DNA of 64,000 bases from Gluconacetobacter diazotrophicus PA1 5. Lineage in GTDB: Bacteria; Pseudomonadota; Alphaproteobacteria; Acetobacterales; Acetobacteraceae. The notes under the pieces were generated by a model. The model did no database searches, was not told where the DNA came from, and saw nothing but the letters and a program-made list of their open reading frames with translations. Below, one piece after another: positions 1-9,500 of the stretch; positions within the stretch are counted from its first letter, which is position 1; the number at the start of each line of letters is the position of its first letter. The stretch lies in contig NC_011365.1 of the NCBI RefSeq assembly GCF_000021325.1, positions 992,001 to 1,056,000 of the forward strand, read 5' to 3'. Made by a program: the position numbers and the translations under genes.

Positions 1-39
1 CGACGGTCCCGGCCGTGTGCTTGCCCCCTGCACGTTCGT

Positions 40-867
40 TCAACGCCCCGCGAGGCGATAGGCCCGGGCGGCCGTCCCGCCTTCGATCGCGGCGCGTGCC
101 TCGCCTCCGACCGAGGCCAGAAGCGCGTCGCTTGCGTCACGCCACGCGTCATAGCCGCCTGCCATCTCGACCACGGGCCAGTCGCTTCCCCACATCACCC
201 GTCGCGGCCCGAAGCACGCCAGGACATGGTCGATCACGGGACGCAGGGTTTCGACGCTCCAGTCATCGCCCGCCTCCGTCACCAGTCCGGACAGCTTGCA
301 ATTCATGGCGGGATGGTCGGACAGGTCGCGGATATGGTCTTTCCACTGCGCAAGGTCACCGTTGCGCAGCGGCGGCTTTCCGGCATGGTCCAGGACCATC
401 GTCAGGCCCGGATGCCGTTCGGCCAGCACGCGCATGGCATTCATGTGGCGCGCCGTCACCAGCAGGTCGAGCACAAGCCCGGCCTCGGTCATCGCATGCA
501 GGGCCGGCTGGACCGCGTCCCCGAGAATCCAGTCCGTATCGCCGATATCCTGCAGCATCGGACGCAGGCCGACGATCAGCGGCATCGCGGCCAGACGCGC
601 CACCGTCGCGGGGGCGTGCACGTCATCAAGCGGCGCCCAGCCGACGACGCCCCGCACCAGGCCCGGATGGGCCCGCGCCTGGTCGAGCATGAAGCCCGTA
701 TCGATCTCGCTCGCCGCCGCCTGCACCAGGATGATGCCGTCGGCGGCATCGCGCCCCGGACGCGGCATGTCGAGGTCGAAATCGCGGTCGATCATCGAAT
801 GGGGCGGCAGCCAGCCATAGATGCCCGACGCCCGGTGCCAGACGTGACGATGCGCGTCGATCTTCAT
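40..867 (-). CDS. Amidohydrolase-2 family lactonase, probable L-fucono-1,5-lactonase
   Basis: This 275-residue protein belongs to the amidohydrolase-2 (TIM-barrel metal hydrolase) family. The N-terminal metal motif H6-x-H8 follows the start directly (MKIDAHRHVW), and a late WGSDWP supplies the usual metal-binding Asp. I chose the ATG at 867 because it overlaps the stop of the upstream fucU gene as ATGA and puts HxH where the family has it. The family includes L-rhamnono/L-fuconolactonases and pyrone-dicarboxylate lactonases. The neighbours supply every other step of non-phosphorylative L-fucose oxidation, so hydrolysis of L-fuconolactone to L-fuconate is inferred from context. It is the last gene of the minus-strand operon that starts at 5027. 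Cytoplasmic; no signal peptide. Confidence 0.82.
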   Translation of the reverse strand: MKIDAHRHVWHRASGIYGWLPPHSMIDRDFDLDMPRPGRDAADGIILVQAAASEIDTGFMLDQARAHPGLVRGVVGWAPLDDVHAPATVARLAAMPLIVGLRPMLQDIGDTDWILGDAVQPALHAMTEAGLVLDLLVTARHMNAMRVLAERHPGLTMVLDHAGKPPLRNGDLAQWKDHIRDLSDHPAMNCKLSGLVTEAGDDWSVETLRPVIDHVLACFGPRRVMWGSDWPVVEMAGGYDAWRDASDALLASVGGEARAAIEGGTAARAYRLAGR

Positions 868-1301
868 CCCGGATGATCCGCGAAGATGACCCCCTTGGCG
901 AGGATCACGTTCCCATAGGGACGCCCTTCCCCGGTCTGGATCACGGCGAAGCAATGCGCGGTTTCTTCGTAAAATGCGTAACGCTCGATTCTGCGCGATG
1001 CCGCGTGGCCATGCGCGCGCAGCGTCGCGTCGATGTCCGCCACCGCTTCGGGCACGGCGTCCGGGTCGCCGACCTGCTGCATCGAGACGGCCGGATCATC
1101 GACGAAGCCATCCAGCGGCAACAGCTTCAATATGGCGTCCAGCACGGGCGGGACCGGGATCGCGGGCAGGCGGTTCAGCCTGCGGGCGATCCGCTCGGCC
1201 GGGAAGTTCGCATCGACGATCGCGACGCGGTCGCCATGTCCCATCGCCGCCAGCGCATACAGCACATCCGGCGTCAGCAGGGACGAAATACCGATCAGCA
1301 T
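864..1301 (-). CDS. fucU: L-fucose mutarotase (RbsD/FucU family)
   Basis: This 145-residue protein matches the RbsD/FucU fold family, which interconverts alpha and beta anomers of L-fucose or ribose. The diagnostic N-terminal stretch AAMGHGD...VDANFP is present, with the catalytic-type His at about 22 and Asp at about 30, and a YGNVILAKG stretch lies near the C-terminus. The ATG at 1301 has a strong GGAGG five bases upstream. The stop overlaps the lactonase start by four bases. Its place between a fucose dehydrogenase and a lactonase favours fucose rather than ribose: the dehydrogenase uses one anomer and the mutarotase keeps it supplied. Confidence 0.88.
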   Translation of the reverse strand: MLIGISSLLTPDVLYALAAMGHGDRVAIVDANFPAERIARRLNRLPAIPVPPVLDAILKLLPLDGFVDDPAVSMQQVGDPDAVPEAVADIDATLRAHGHAASRRIERYAFYEETAHCFAVIQTGEGRPYGNVILAKGVIFADHPG

Positions 1302-1327
1302 GCAGCCTCCTTTACCCGGCCCCGCGG

Positions 1328-2101
1328 TCAGAATGCGCGGTCGAGATGAATGTAGCCGCCATCCACGACGACCCATTGTCCCGTGGTGTGCGACGATACG
1401 GGTGAGAGCAGGAAGACCACGCTGTCCGCGATCTCGCGCGGCGTGGTCATGCGCCGCCCAAGCGGGATGCGCGCCTTGACCGCCCGGAGCTTTTCCTCCC
1501 GGTCGGCAAAACCGTCGAGCCAACTGTCATATTGCGGTGTCCAGACCTCGGACGGAATGACGGCGTTCACGCGGATCAGATCGGCGGCCAGCGTCACGGC
1601 CCATTCCCGGGTCAGCGAAAGCATCCCCCCTTTCGCCGCCGCGTAACCGCTTGTGCCGCCCTGCCCCGTCAGCGCGGTCTTGGACGCGATATTGACGACG
1701 CTGCCGCCCCCATCGCGCAGGCCGGGCAGCGCGTGATGCAGCATGGTATAGCAATGCACCAGGTTCGCGTTCAGCGACCGGCGGAAGGCATCCGGCCCCG
1801 CTTCGATGCCGATGGAATCATTGGTACCGGCATTGTTCACCAGTCCGTCGATCCTGCCATGCGTTTCCACGATGTGACGGACGGCACTCGCGCAGGCGCC
1901 GTCCTCGGTCAGGTCCGCCTGATGAAAGCTCGCGCGCGGCTGCCGCGCGCGCAGGCGCGCCATGAAGTGCGGATCGGGCGCGAATTTCCCCACGATCGCG
2001 GGCACCGCACCCTCTTCGGCAAGCACCTCCGAAATCGCGGCCCCGATCCCCGAGGCACCGCCCGTCACGATAACGACATGCCCGGTCAGGCGAAGATCCA
2101 T
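1328..2101 (-). CDS. SDR, probable L-fucose dehydrogenase
   Basis: This is a 257-residue classical short-chain dehydrogenase. The NAD(P)-binding motif TGGASGIG is at residues 13-20, NNAG at 89-92, the catalytic Ser at about 140 and Y153-x3-K157. The C-terminal WVVVDGGYIHLDRAF extends past the usual VDGG end, as in known L-fucose dehydrogenases. It would oxidise L-fucose to L-fucono-1,5-lactone. Sequence alone does not fix the substrate of an SDR; the assignment comes from its place between fucU and an L-fuconate dehydratase-type enzyme. Confidence 0.8.
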   Translation of the reverse strand: MDLRLTGHVVIVTGGASGIGAAISEVLAEEGAVPAIVGKFAPDPHFMARLRARQPRASFHQADLTEDGACASAVRHIVETHGRIDGLVNNAGTNDSIGIEAGPDAFRRSLNANLVHCYTMLHHALPGLRDGGGSVVNIASKTALTGQGGTSGYAAAKGGMLSLTREWAVTLAADLIRVNAVIPSEVWTPQYDSWLDGFADREEKLRAVKARIPLGRRMTTPREIADSVVFLLSPVSSHTTGQWVVVDGGYIHLDRAF

Positions 2102-2109
2102 GATGACAC

Positions 2110-3390
2110 CTACGGGGCCCGATGCAGGAAGGTGCGCAGCGTGTCGGCTTTCATGCGGACCGAAAAACCCGGTGCCAGCGGCGGCATGTACCGTGCGCCG
2201 CGCACCACGCAGGGATCGGTGAAATGTTCATGCAGATGATCGACATATTCAATTACACGGCCCGCCATGCTTCCGGAAATCGCGGCGTAGTCGATCATCG
2301 AAAAATGCTGGACATATTCGCACAATCCGACACCCCCCGCATGGGGGCAGACCGGCAGGCCGTATTTGTCGGCCATCAGCAGGATTGCCAGGATTTCGTT
2401 CATCCCCCCCACCCGGCACGAGTCGATCTGGACCACGTCGATGGCCTGGCGCATGATGAACTGCTTGAACATCACGCGATTCTGGCACATCTCGCCGGTA
2501 GCCACCGCGACGGGCGCGACGGCTTCGCGGATCGCGCGATGCGCCTCCACGTCGTCCGGTGACGTGGGTTCTTCGATAAACCACGGGTTGGCGAAGGACA
2601 GCGCACGAACCCATTCGATCGCCTGGTCCCGTTCCCAGACCTGGTTCGCGTCGATCATCAGCCGGCGGTCGGGACCGATTTCCTCACGCGCGATCCGTAC
2701 CCGGCGGACATCATCCGCCAGATTCTGCCCGACCTTGAGCTTGATGTGGGCGAATCCCGCCCGCACGGCATCGCGACAGAGGCCGCGCAGCTTGTCGTCG
2801 TCATAACCGAGCCAACCGGCCGATGTCGTGTAACAGGGATAACCATCGGCAAGCAGCGTCTCGATGCGCGCCCGCTTTCCGGCGGCACGATCGGTCAGGC
2901 GGTCCAGCGCCTCCTCGGGCGTGATGCAATCGGTCAGGTAGCGGAAGTCGATCGCGCGGACCAGTTCGGCGGGCGACATCTCCGCCACCAGTTGCCAGAC
3001 GGGTTTTCCCTCGGCCCGCGCCCACAGGTCCCACACCGCGTTCACCACCGCGCCGGTCGCCATATGGATCACGCCCTTGTCCGGGCCGACCCAGCGCAAC
3101 TGGCTGTCACCCGTCACATGGCGCCAGAACCGTCCCGGATTTTCCCTGATCCAGTCCAGGTCCAGGCCGACGACAAGCGGCGCCAGCGCGCTGATGGCTG
3201 CGCAGCACAGTTCGTTGCCCCGGCCTATGGTGAAGGTCAGCCCGTATCCCTCGATCTGCGGATCGTCCGTCTGGAGGGTCACATAGGCGGCGGAATAGTC
3301 CGGGTCCGGATTCATGGCGTCCGACCCGTCGAGCCGGGCGGATGTCGGAAAGCGGATATCGAACACGCGCAGGCCGGTGATCCGGGTCAT
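2110..3390 (-). CDS. L-fuconate dehydratase (enolase superfamily)
   Basis: This 426-residue protein is a mandelate-racemase-group member of the enolase superfamily and matches L-fuconate dehydratases in length and motifs. The acid/base pair K217-x-K219 (IKLKVG), metal ligands D247 (MIDANQ), E273/E274 (FIEEP) and E300 (ATGE), D323 (QID) and the general base H350 (CPHAGG) are all in place. It should convert L-fuconate to 2-keto-3-deoxy-L-fuconate with Mg2+. The ATG at 3390 overlaps the upstream hydrolase stop as ATGA. All catalytic residues are intact, so it should be active. Confidence 0.9.
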   Translation of the reverse strand: MTRITGLRVFDIRFPTSARLDGSDAMNPDPDYSAAYVTLQTDDPQIEGYGLTFTIGRGNELCCAAISALAPLVVGLDLDWIRENPGRFWRHVTGDSQLRWVGPDKGVIHMATGAVVNAVWDLWARAEGKPVWQLVAEMSPAELVRAIDFRYLTDCITPEEALDRLTDRAAGKRARIETLLADGYPCYTTSAGWLGYDDDKLRGLCRDAVRAGFAHIKLKVGQNLADDVRRVRIAREEIGPDRRLMIDANQVWERDQAIEWVRALSFANPWFIEEPTSPDDVEAHRAIREAVAPVAVATGEMCQNRVMFKQFIMRQAIDVVQIDSCRVGGMNEILAILLMADKYGLPVCPHAGGVGLCEYVQHFSMIDYAAISGSMAGRVIEYVDHLHEHFTDPCVVRGARYMPPLAPGFSVRMKADTLRTFLHRAP

Positions 3391-4232
3391 GCCGCCCCCC
3401 TGACATATTGCTGCTGGATGCCAAGTCCCTCGATGCCCAGGCGCACGGTCTGTCCCGGCCGGAGATAGACCGGCGGCCGCTGGCCGAGCCCGACGCCCGG
3501 GGGTGTTCCTGTCGAGATGATGTCGCCGGGCTGCAGGCTCATGAACCGGCTGCAATAGGACACGATCGTGTCCACGCCGAAGATCATGGTCCGCGTGTTG
3601 CCGTTCTGGTAGCGGTGGCCATCGACCTCCAGCCACATCGGCAGGGTTTGCGGGTCTTCGATGTCGTCCGTCGTGACCAGCCAGGGGCCGATCGGCCCGA
3701 AACCGTCATAGCCCTTGCCCTTGTCCCACGTTCCGCCCCGTTCCAGCTGCCATTCGCGTTCCGAGAGATCGTTGACCACGCAATAGCCGGCGATATGCGC
3801 GCGGGCCTCACGCTCCGCCATGGCGCGTCCGCCCTTGCCGATCACGACCCCAAGTTCGACCTCCCAGTCCGTCTTGGTCGAGCCGGGGGGAATGCAAAGA
3901 TCGTCGTACGGCCCGGCGATGGCGCTGGTCCATTTATTGAAGATAACGGGCTCTTCCGGAATGGGGCTGTCGGTTTCGGCCGCGTGATCCCTATAGTTCA
4001 GGCCGATGCAGATGAATTTTCCGACCGATCCGACACACGGACCGATACGCGCATCCACGGGCGCCAGCGGCAGGTGGCCGGGCACGAGCCGGGCCAGACG
4101 CGCCAGGGTATCCGGCAACAGCGCCGGCCCGGCGATGTCGGGCACGTGCGCCGACAGATCACGCACCCGCCCGTCTTCGTCAAGCAGGCCGGGACGCTCC
4201 GCCCCCTTCTCGCCAAATCTCAAAAGCTTCAT
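3387..4232 (-). CDS. Fumarylacetoacetate-hydrolase family protein, probable 2,4-diketo-3-deoxy-L-fuconate hydrolase
   Basis: This 281-residue protein has the acylpyruvase/FAH fold. A short N-terminal cap is followed by the catalytic domain from about residue 70 (GLNYRDHAAE), the metal-binding acidic cluster (TDWEVELGVVIG) and the conserved TGTPPGVG near the end. In the non-phosphorylative fucose route this family cleaves 2,4-diketo-3-deoxy-L-fuconate to pyruvate and L-lactate, which fits the next SDR gene. It overlaps the dehydratase start by four bases. A related dioate hydrolase activity cannot be excluded on sequence alone. Confidence 0.85.
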   Translation of the reverse strand: MKLLRFGEKGAERPGLLDEDGRVRDLSAHVPDIAGPALLPDTLARLARLVPGHLPLAPVDARIGPCVGSVGKFICIGLNYRDHAAETDSPIPEEPVIFNKWTSAIAGPYDDLCIPPGSTKTDWEVELGVVIGKGGRAMAEREARAHIAGYCVVNDLSEREWQLERGGTWDKGKGYDGFGPIGPWLVTTDDIEDPQTLPMWLEVDGHRYQNGNTRTMIFGVDTIVSYCSRFMSLQPGDIISTGTPPGVGLGQRPPVYLRPGQTVRLGIEGLGIQQQYVRGAA

Positions 4233-4274
4233 GATGGACGCCTGCCTTGTTGTTGTTCTTGCGTCTTCCGGGTG

Positions 4275-5027
4275 TCAGTTGATGAACCCGCCATCGATGA
4301 CCAGCGTGCTGCCGGTCACGAACGCGGCGGCGTCGGAGGCCAGATAGACCACGGCCTCCGCGATTTCATCGGCGGTGCCCAGGCGGCCCATGGGCTGGCG
4401 CGCGCGAAAGGCGCCCAGTGCCGCGTCCAGGTCGGTACCGCGCGCACGGGCCAGCGCCTCGGCCCGGGCGCGCAGCGACGGGGTTTCGACGGTACCGGGG
4501 CAGACGGCGTTACAGCGGACATTGTGACGCACATAGTCCGTCGCGATCGATTTCGTCAGGCCGATCACGGCCGCCTTCGAGGCACCATAGGCGCAGCGGT
4601 CCGCCACGCCCTTCAGGCTCGACGCGACCGAGGCCATGTTGACGATCGCGCCGCCGCCGGCCGCGATCATGCCGGGCAGGAAGGCGCGGATCATCCGGAA
4701 CATCGCCGTCACATTCAGGTCGAACGAGAACTGCCATTCCCGGTCCGTGCAGTCGAGCAGCGCGCCGTTCTGGACCGTGCCGGCACAATTGAACAGCACG
4801 TCGACGGAACCGACCTGGCGCGCCACGTCGTCGATCGCCGCCGGGTCCATGACATCGAGCCGCAACGCGCGCCCCCCAGGACCGAGATCGCCCCATGCCT
4901 CCATCACGCCGGGATCGATATCGGTTGCGATCACGCCCGCGCCCTCGCGAATGAAGGCCTCCACGGTCGCGCGACCGATGCCGTTGGCTGCCGCCGTGAT
5001 CAGAGCCCGTTTGCCCGCCAGTCGCAT
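4275..5027 (-). CDS. SDR, probable 2-keto-3-deoxy-L-fuconate dehydrogenase
   Basis: This is a 250-residue classical SDR with cofactor motif TAAANGIG at 11-18 (an Ala replaces the usual second Gly, as in 2-keto-3-deoxy-fuconate dehydrogenases and human BDH2), catalytic S133, Y147 and K151, and a VIDGGFIN C-terminus. It is expected to oxidise the C4 hydroxyl of 2-keto-3-deoxy-L-fuconate. It is the first gene of the minus-strand fucose operon, and its promoter faces the tandem operator at 5070-5105 and the divergent GntR gene. Confidence 0.82.
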   Translation of the reverse strand: MRLAGKRALITAAANGIGRATVEAFIREGAGVIATDIDPGVMEAWGDLGPGGRALRLDVMDPAAIDDVARQVGSVDVLFNCAGTVQNGALLDCTDREWQFSFDLNVTAMFRMIRAFLPGMIAAGGGAIVNMASVASSLKGVADRCAYGASKAAVIGLTKSIATDYVRHNVRCNAVCPGTVETPSLRARAEALARARGTDLDAALGAFRARQPMGRLGTADEIAEAVVYLASDAAAFVTGSTLVIDGGFIN

Positions 5028-5069
5028 GACGATCCCGCCTTGTTATTGCTTTGGTGAATCTCCTATTAA

Positions 5070-5105
5070 ATTGGTCCGGCCAATGTCAAGATTGGTCAGA
5101 CCAAT
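5070..5105. promoter_or_regulatory. Tandem palindromic operator for a GntR/FCD regulator
   Basis: Two copies of an ATTGG-N5-CCAAT palindrome lie in the 136-bp gap between the divergent fucose operon and the GntR gene: ATTGGTCCGGCCAAT at 5070-5084 and ATTGGTCAGACCAAT at 5091-5105. The second is a perfect inverted repeat apart from its central base, and its TGGTC-N-GACCA core is the typical FadR-subfamily operator shape. The centres are 21 bp apart, two helical turns, which suits cooperative binding on one DNA face. The regulator of both operons is inferred to be the adjacent gene at 5164. Confidence 0.75.
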
Positions 5106-5163
5106 TTGCGACCCGCGCGATCACGCTTCAGCGAGGCCGGCGCGAGACGAGGACAGACGATAC

Positions 5164-5898
5164 ATGGCCGAAAGCGGCGCCAATCGCCGGCTCTACCAGC
5201 CGATTGCCCAGGCGATCCTGAAACTGATCGAGGCGGGCGACGTCCCGCCCGGACGGATGCTGCCGCCCGAGCGCGAACTGTCCGTCCGGTTCGGCGTCAG
5301 TCGCTCCACCGTGCGCGAGGCGATCATCGCGCTGGAGGTGATGGGCATTGTCGAGGTCCGGGTCGGCGCGGGCGTGATGGTGCTGGCGCCGGCGACGGCG
5401 CGTTCCAGCCTGGCGCGGACACGACTGCTGGAGCCCGATCCGGAACTGCCGGTGCCGATCGACCTGGAAACCGAGGTCCCGCCCTTCGACCTGCTGCAGG
5501 CGCGGCTGCTGATCGAACCGGAAACGGCGGCGCTGGCAGCGCAGAACGCGGGCCCGCGCGAGCGCGCGATGATCGAAGCGGCGTTCCGGCAGAATATCGC
5601 GGACAACGCCCGTGGGTCACGAACCCATCCGGGCGACCGCCTGTTTCACATCCGCATCGCGCAGGCCAGCGGCAACAGCGCCTATGAACTGACGATCATG
5701 CTGCTGCTGGGCCATCGCTATGGCGACCTGTTCCGCCGTCTCCAGCAGCTTTATACCCCCCAGGACATGCCCGGCCGTTCCGAACACGAACATGCGGCGA
5801 TACTGGAGGCGATCCTGGCGGCCGACCCGCCGCGCGCGCGCGAGGCGATGCGCCGGCACATCCAGGCGGTGATCGGGATATTCTCGCGCGACACCTGA
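5164..5898 (+). CDS. GntR-family (FadR/FCD subgroup) regulator of the fucose operon
   Basis: This 244-residue regulator has an N-terminal winged helix-turn-helix from about residue 10 to 75, including the family signatures LPPERELSVRFGVSRSTVREA and the wing VRVGAGVMV. An all-helical FCD ligand domain fills the rest, with the metal-site His pattern (FHIRIA, SEHEHAAILEAI, MRRHI). I chose the ATG at 5164 because it begins just before the family motif; the open frame extends far upstream without homology. It is divergent from the fucose genes and is inferred to repress them until a pathway intermediate binds. Confidence 0.85.
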   Translation: MAESGANRRLYQPIAQAILKLIEAGDVPPGRMLPPERELSVRFGVSRSTVREAIIALEVMGIVEVRVGAGVMVLAPATARSSLARTRLLEPDPELPVPIDLETEVPPFDLLQARLLIEPETAALAAQNAGPRERAMIEAAFRQNIADNARGSRTHPGDRLFHIRIAQASGNSAYELTIMLLLGHRYGDLFRRLQQLYTPQDMPGRSEHEHAAILEAILAADPPRAREAMRRHIQAVIGIFSRDT

Positions 5899-5949
5899 CT
5901 GCCGATCCTGTAGGGCGTCAGGCGACCGATCGGCCATTCGCCACCAGCA

Positions 5950-6408
5950 TCATATCGACAACGGAAGCCCGGCCTCGGCCTTCACCTCCTCCATGACCGT
6001 GTAGGTATGGGTCTGCCGGACGCCCGGCAGGCGTGTCAGCGTCTTTCCAAGGAAATTGCGATACGCGCCCATGTCCCGGACGCGGGCCTTGATCAGGTAA
6101 TCGAACCCGCCGGCGACCATATAGCATTCACGGACCTGCGGGATCGACTTGATCGCCTTTGCGAATTCATCGAACAGGCCCGGGTCGGTGCGGTCCAGCG
6201 TGACCTGGATGAAGACCAGCAGACCCAGTTGCAGCGCCTCGGGGTCAAGGCGCGCCATATATCCCTGTATGATCCCGGCCTGTTCCAGCTTGCGCACCCT
6301 CTCCAGGGTCGCCGCCGGGCTGAGATGGATCAGGCGGGCGAGCTCGACGTTCGTGATGCGCCCGTCCTTCTGCAAATAGCCGAGAATCCTGCGATCCGCG
6401 TCGTCCAA
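5950..6408 (-). CDS. Lrp/AsnC-family regulator, probable proline-responsive activator of putA
   Basis: This 152-residue protein has the Lrp layout: an AsnC-type HTH in the first 60 residues (DDADRRILGYLQ..., LIHLSPAATLERVRKL) and a C-terminal RAM ligand/oligomer domain ending with THTYTVMEEVK. It starts at a TTG (6408) with AAGGGGTGG just upstream; no ATG fits. It is divergent from putA, the arrangement of PutR-type activators that sense proline. Because the PutA next door lacks its own DNA-binding domain, a separate regulator is expected here. Confidence 0.82.
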   Translation of the reverse strand: MDDADRRILGYLQKDGRITNVELARLIHLSPAATLERVRKLEQAGIIQGYMARLDPEALQLGLLVFIQVTLDRTDPGLFDEFAKAIKSIPQVRECYMVAGGFDYLIKARVRDMGAYRNFLGKTLTRLPGVRQTHTYTVMEEVKAEAGLPLSI

Positions 6409-6548
6409 GCGCCACCCCTTCCCCGAATATAATATGGCCGATCAGAGGTTCACCGTCCAAAATTCGGTAATATTTCTTATATTCGATACCTCGTTCGGTC
6501 ACAACAGCGATACAGCGACGTTCAGGTTTCCGTTCGGACAGTGCCGCC
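6409..6548. promoter_or_regulatory. Divergent putR-like/putA promoter region
   Basis: This 140-bp intergenic region is markedly AT-richer than its surroundings, with stretches such as GAATATAATATGG (about 6424-6436) and GGTAATATTTCTTATATTCG (about 6466-6485). These imperfect AT-rich inverted repeats are the kind of site Lrp-family proteins bind. I cannot assign exact -10/-35 boxes. Confidence 0.5.
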
Positions 6549-9500
6549 ATGATCCAGCCTTTTGCGACCCTCGATGCCGCCGTGCCTGCGCGATCCGCGC
6601 TGCGGCAGGCCATAACCGACCAGACGCGGGCACCCGAACCCGCATGCGTCGCGGCGCTGGCGCAGGCCGCCACCCTTCCCGCCTCGCTGTCGGCCGAGGT
6701 GCGGGACACCGCGACCCGGCTTGTCGGGGCACTGCGTCGTTCGGGTACGACGGGGCTGGTGCAAGGCCTGATCCGCGAATACGACCTGTCCACGCAGGAG
6801 GGCGTCGCCCTGATGTGCCTGGCCGAAGCCCTGCTTCGCATCCCTGACGATGCCACGCGCGACGCGCTGATCCGCGACAAGATCGGGCGCGGGCAGTGGC
6901 GCGGCCATGTAGGCAACGACGCCTCGCTCTTCGTCAATGCCGCCACATGGGGGCTGGTTTTTTCCGGCACGGTGCTGTCGCCGCACCAGACGGGCGGGCT
7001 GGCCGGAAGCCTGTCGAAGCTGGTCGCGCGCTGTGGCGAACCCGTGATCCGCCGGGGCGTGGACATGGCCATGCGCCTGATGGGCGCGCAATTCGTCACC
7101 GGCCAGACCATCGAGACCGCGCTGGGGAACAGCCGCCGGCTCAACGCGCGGGGCTTCCGCTATTCCTATGACATGCTCGGGGAAGCCGCGACCACCGCCG
7201 CCGACGCCGCGCGCTATTATCGCGAGTACGAGCACGCCATCCATGCCATAGGCGGCGCGGCCCAGCGGCAGGGCGTCTATCGGGGACCGGGCATTTCGGT
7301 AAAGTTATCGGCCCTGCATCCCCGCTATTCCCGGTTGCAGCGCCAGCGCGCCATGACCGAACTGCTGCCGCGCCTGACGGCGCTGGCGCGGCTGGCCTGC
7401 TGCTATGACATCGGCTTCAATATCGATGCCGAAGAGGCGGACCGGCTGGAACTCTCGCTCGACCTGCTGGAGGCCCTGTGCTTCGACGACACGCTGGCGC
7501 CGTGGCAGGGTCTCGGCTTCGTCGTCCAGGCCTATCAGAAGCGCGCCCCCCTTGTTTTGGACTGGGTGATCGACCTGGCGCGGCGCAGCCGGCGTCGCCT
7601 GATGATCCGGCTGGTGAAAGGCGCCTATTGGGACAGCGAGATCAAACGCGCACAGGTCGACGGCCTGACCGACTTTCCGGTCTTCACCACCAAGATCCAT
7701 ACCGACATCTGCTATATCGCCTGCGCAAGGACGCTGCTGGCGGCACCGGACGCGGTCTTTCCCCAGTTCGCCACCCATAACGCGCAGACGCTCGCCACCA
7801 TCCACGCGCTGGCCGGGCCGGACTTCACCGATGAACGCTACGAGTTCCAGTGCCTGCACGGCATGGGCGAGGCCCTGTACACGGAAGTGGTGGGGCCGGA
7901 AAAACTGAACCGGCCGGTACGCGTCTATGCCCCCGTCGGCACGCATGAAACCCTGCTGGCCTATCTCGTCCGCCGCCTGCTGGAAAACGGCGCGAATTCA
8001 TCCTTCGTGAATCAAATCCAGGACAACGGCATCTCGATCGCCCAACTGACGGCGGACCCGGTCACGCGGCTGGACCCGACGGCACGCAACGCCGCGATCC
8101 GCCTGCCCGCGGATCTGTATGCGCCGGAGCGGCAAAATTCGCGCGGCCTGGACCTGACCGACGAAAACACGCTCCGCGCCCTTGCCGCCGTCCTGCCCCG
8201 TTCCGGCATTCATGACGACACCGATGGCCAGCCCGTCGTGAATCCCGCCGACCACCGCGACATCGTCGGCCGGATCGCCTTCACGACGCCGGAACAGGTG
8301 GATGCCGCCATCGGCCGCGCCGAAGACGCAGGCTGGTCCGGGACGCCGCCATCCGTTCGCGCCGCCATCCTGGCGCGCGCCGCCGACGCGCTGGAGGCCG
8401 ACATGCCGCGCCTTCTCGGCCTCATCGTGCGCGAAGCCGGCAGGTCGCTGCCGAACGCCGTGGCGGAAGTCCGCGAGGCCGTCGATTTCCTGCGCTATTA
8501 CGGCGCGCAGGTTGCCGGTTCCTTCAGGAACGAGACCCATCGGCCTCTTGGCCCCGTGGCGTGCATCAGCCCGTGGAACTTTCCCCTGGCCATTTTCGTG
8601 GGCCAGGTTTCCGCCGCTCTGGCCGCCGGCAACACCGTCCTGGCCAAACCCGCGGAGGAAACGCCGCTGATCGCGCGCGCGGCCGTTCGCATCCTGCACG
8701 CGGCCGGCGTTCCGCCGGACGCCCTGCACCTGCTGCCCGGGGCCGGCGATGTCGGTGCGCGACTGGTGGGTGATCGCAGGGTGCGCGGCGTCGTGTTCAC
8801 CGGGTCCACGGACGTGGCGCGCCTGATCCAGCGCCAGCTTGCCGCGCGCCTGAACCCGGACGGCACGCCGGTTCCCCTGATCGCGGAAACCGGCGGTCAG
8901 AATGCGCTGGTGGTCGACAGTTCGGCCCTGCCCGAACAGGTGGTCGCCGATGTCCTGTCCTCGGCCTTCGACAGCGCCGGACAACGCTGCAGCGCGCTGC
9001 GCGTCCTCTGCCTCCAGGACGACGGCGCCGAGCGTATCCTGACCATGCTGCGGGGCGCCATGGACGAACTCTCGGTGGGCAACCCGGACCGCCTGGCGAC
9101 GGATATCGGGCCGGTCATTTCAGCGGAGGCCCAGGCGCGCATCACCGCGCATATCGACACCCTGCGCGCACGGGGATACCGCATCCATCAGGCGCCCCTG
9201 CCGCCGGACTGCACGCACGGCACCTTCGTCGCGCCGACGATCATCGAGATCCCGGACATCGCCGTGCTGGACCGCGAAATCTTCGGGCCGGTCCTGCATG
9301 TCGTCCGGTTCGCGCGCAAGGACATGGCGCGCGTGCTGCGTGACATCAACGCCACCGGCTACGCCCTGACCTTCGGCGTCCATTCCCGCATCGACGACAC
9401 CATCGCCGCACTCACGTCCCGCGCGCAGGCCGGCAACATATACGTCAACCGCAACCTCGTGGGGGCCGTCGTCGGCGTGCAGCCGTTCGGCGGACACGGC

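Noticed and set aside
4636-5163. Longer N-terminus for the GntR regulator
   Set aside because: The upstream extension is the antisense of the SDR gene and the operator region, and it lacks homology.
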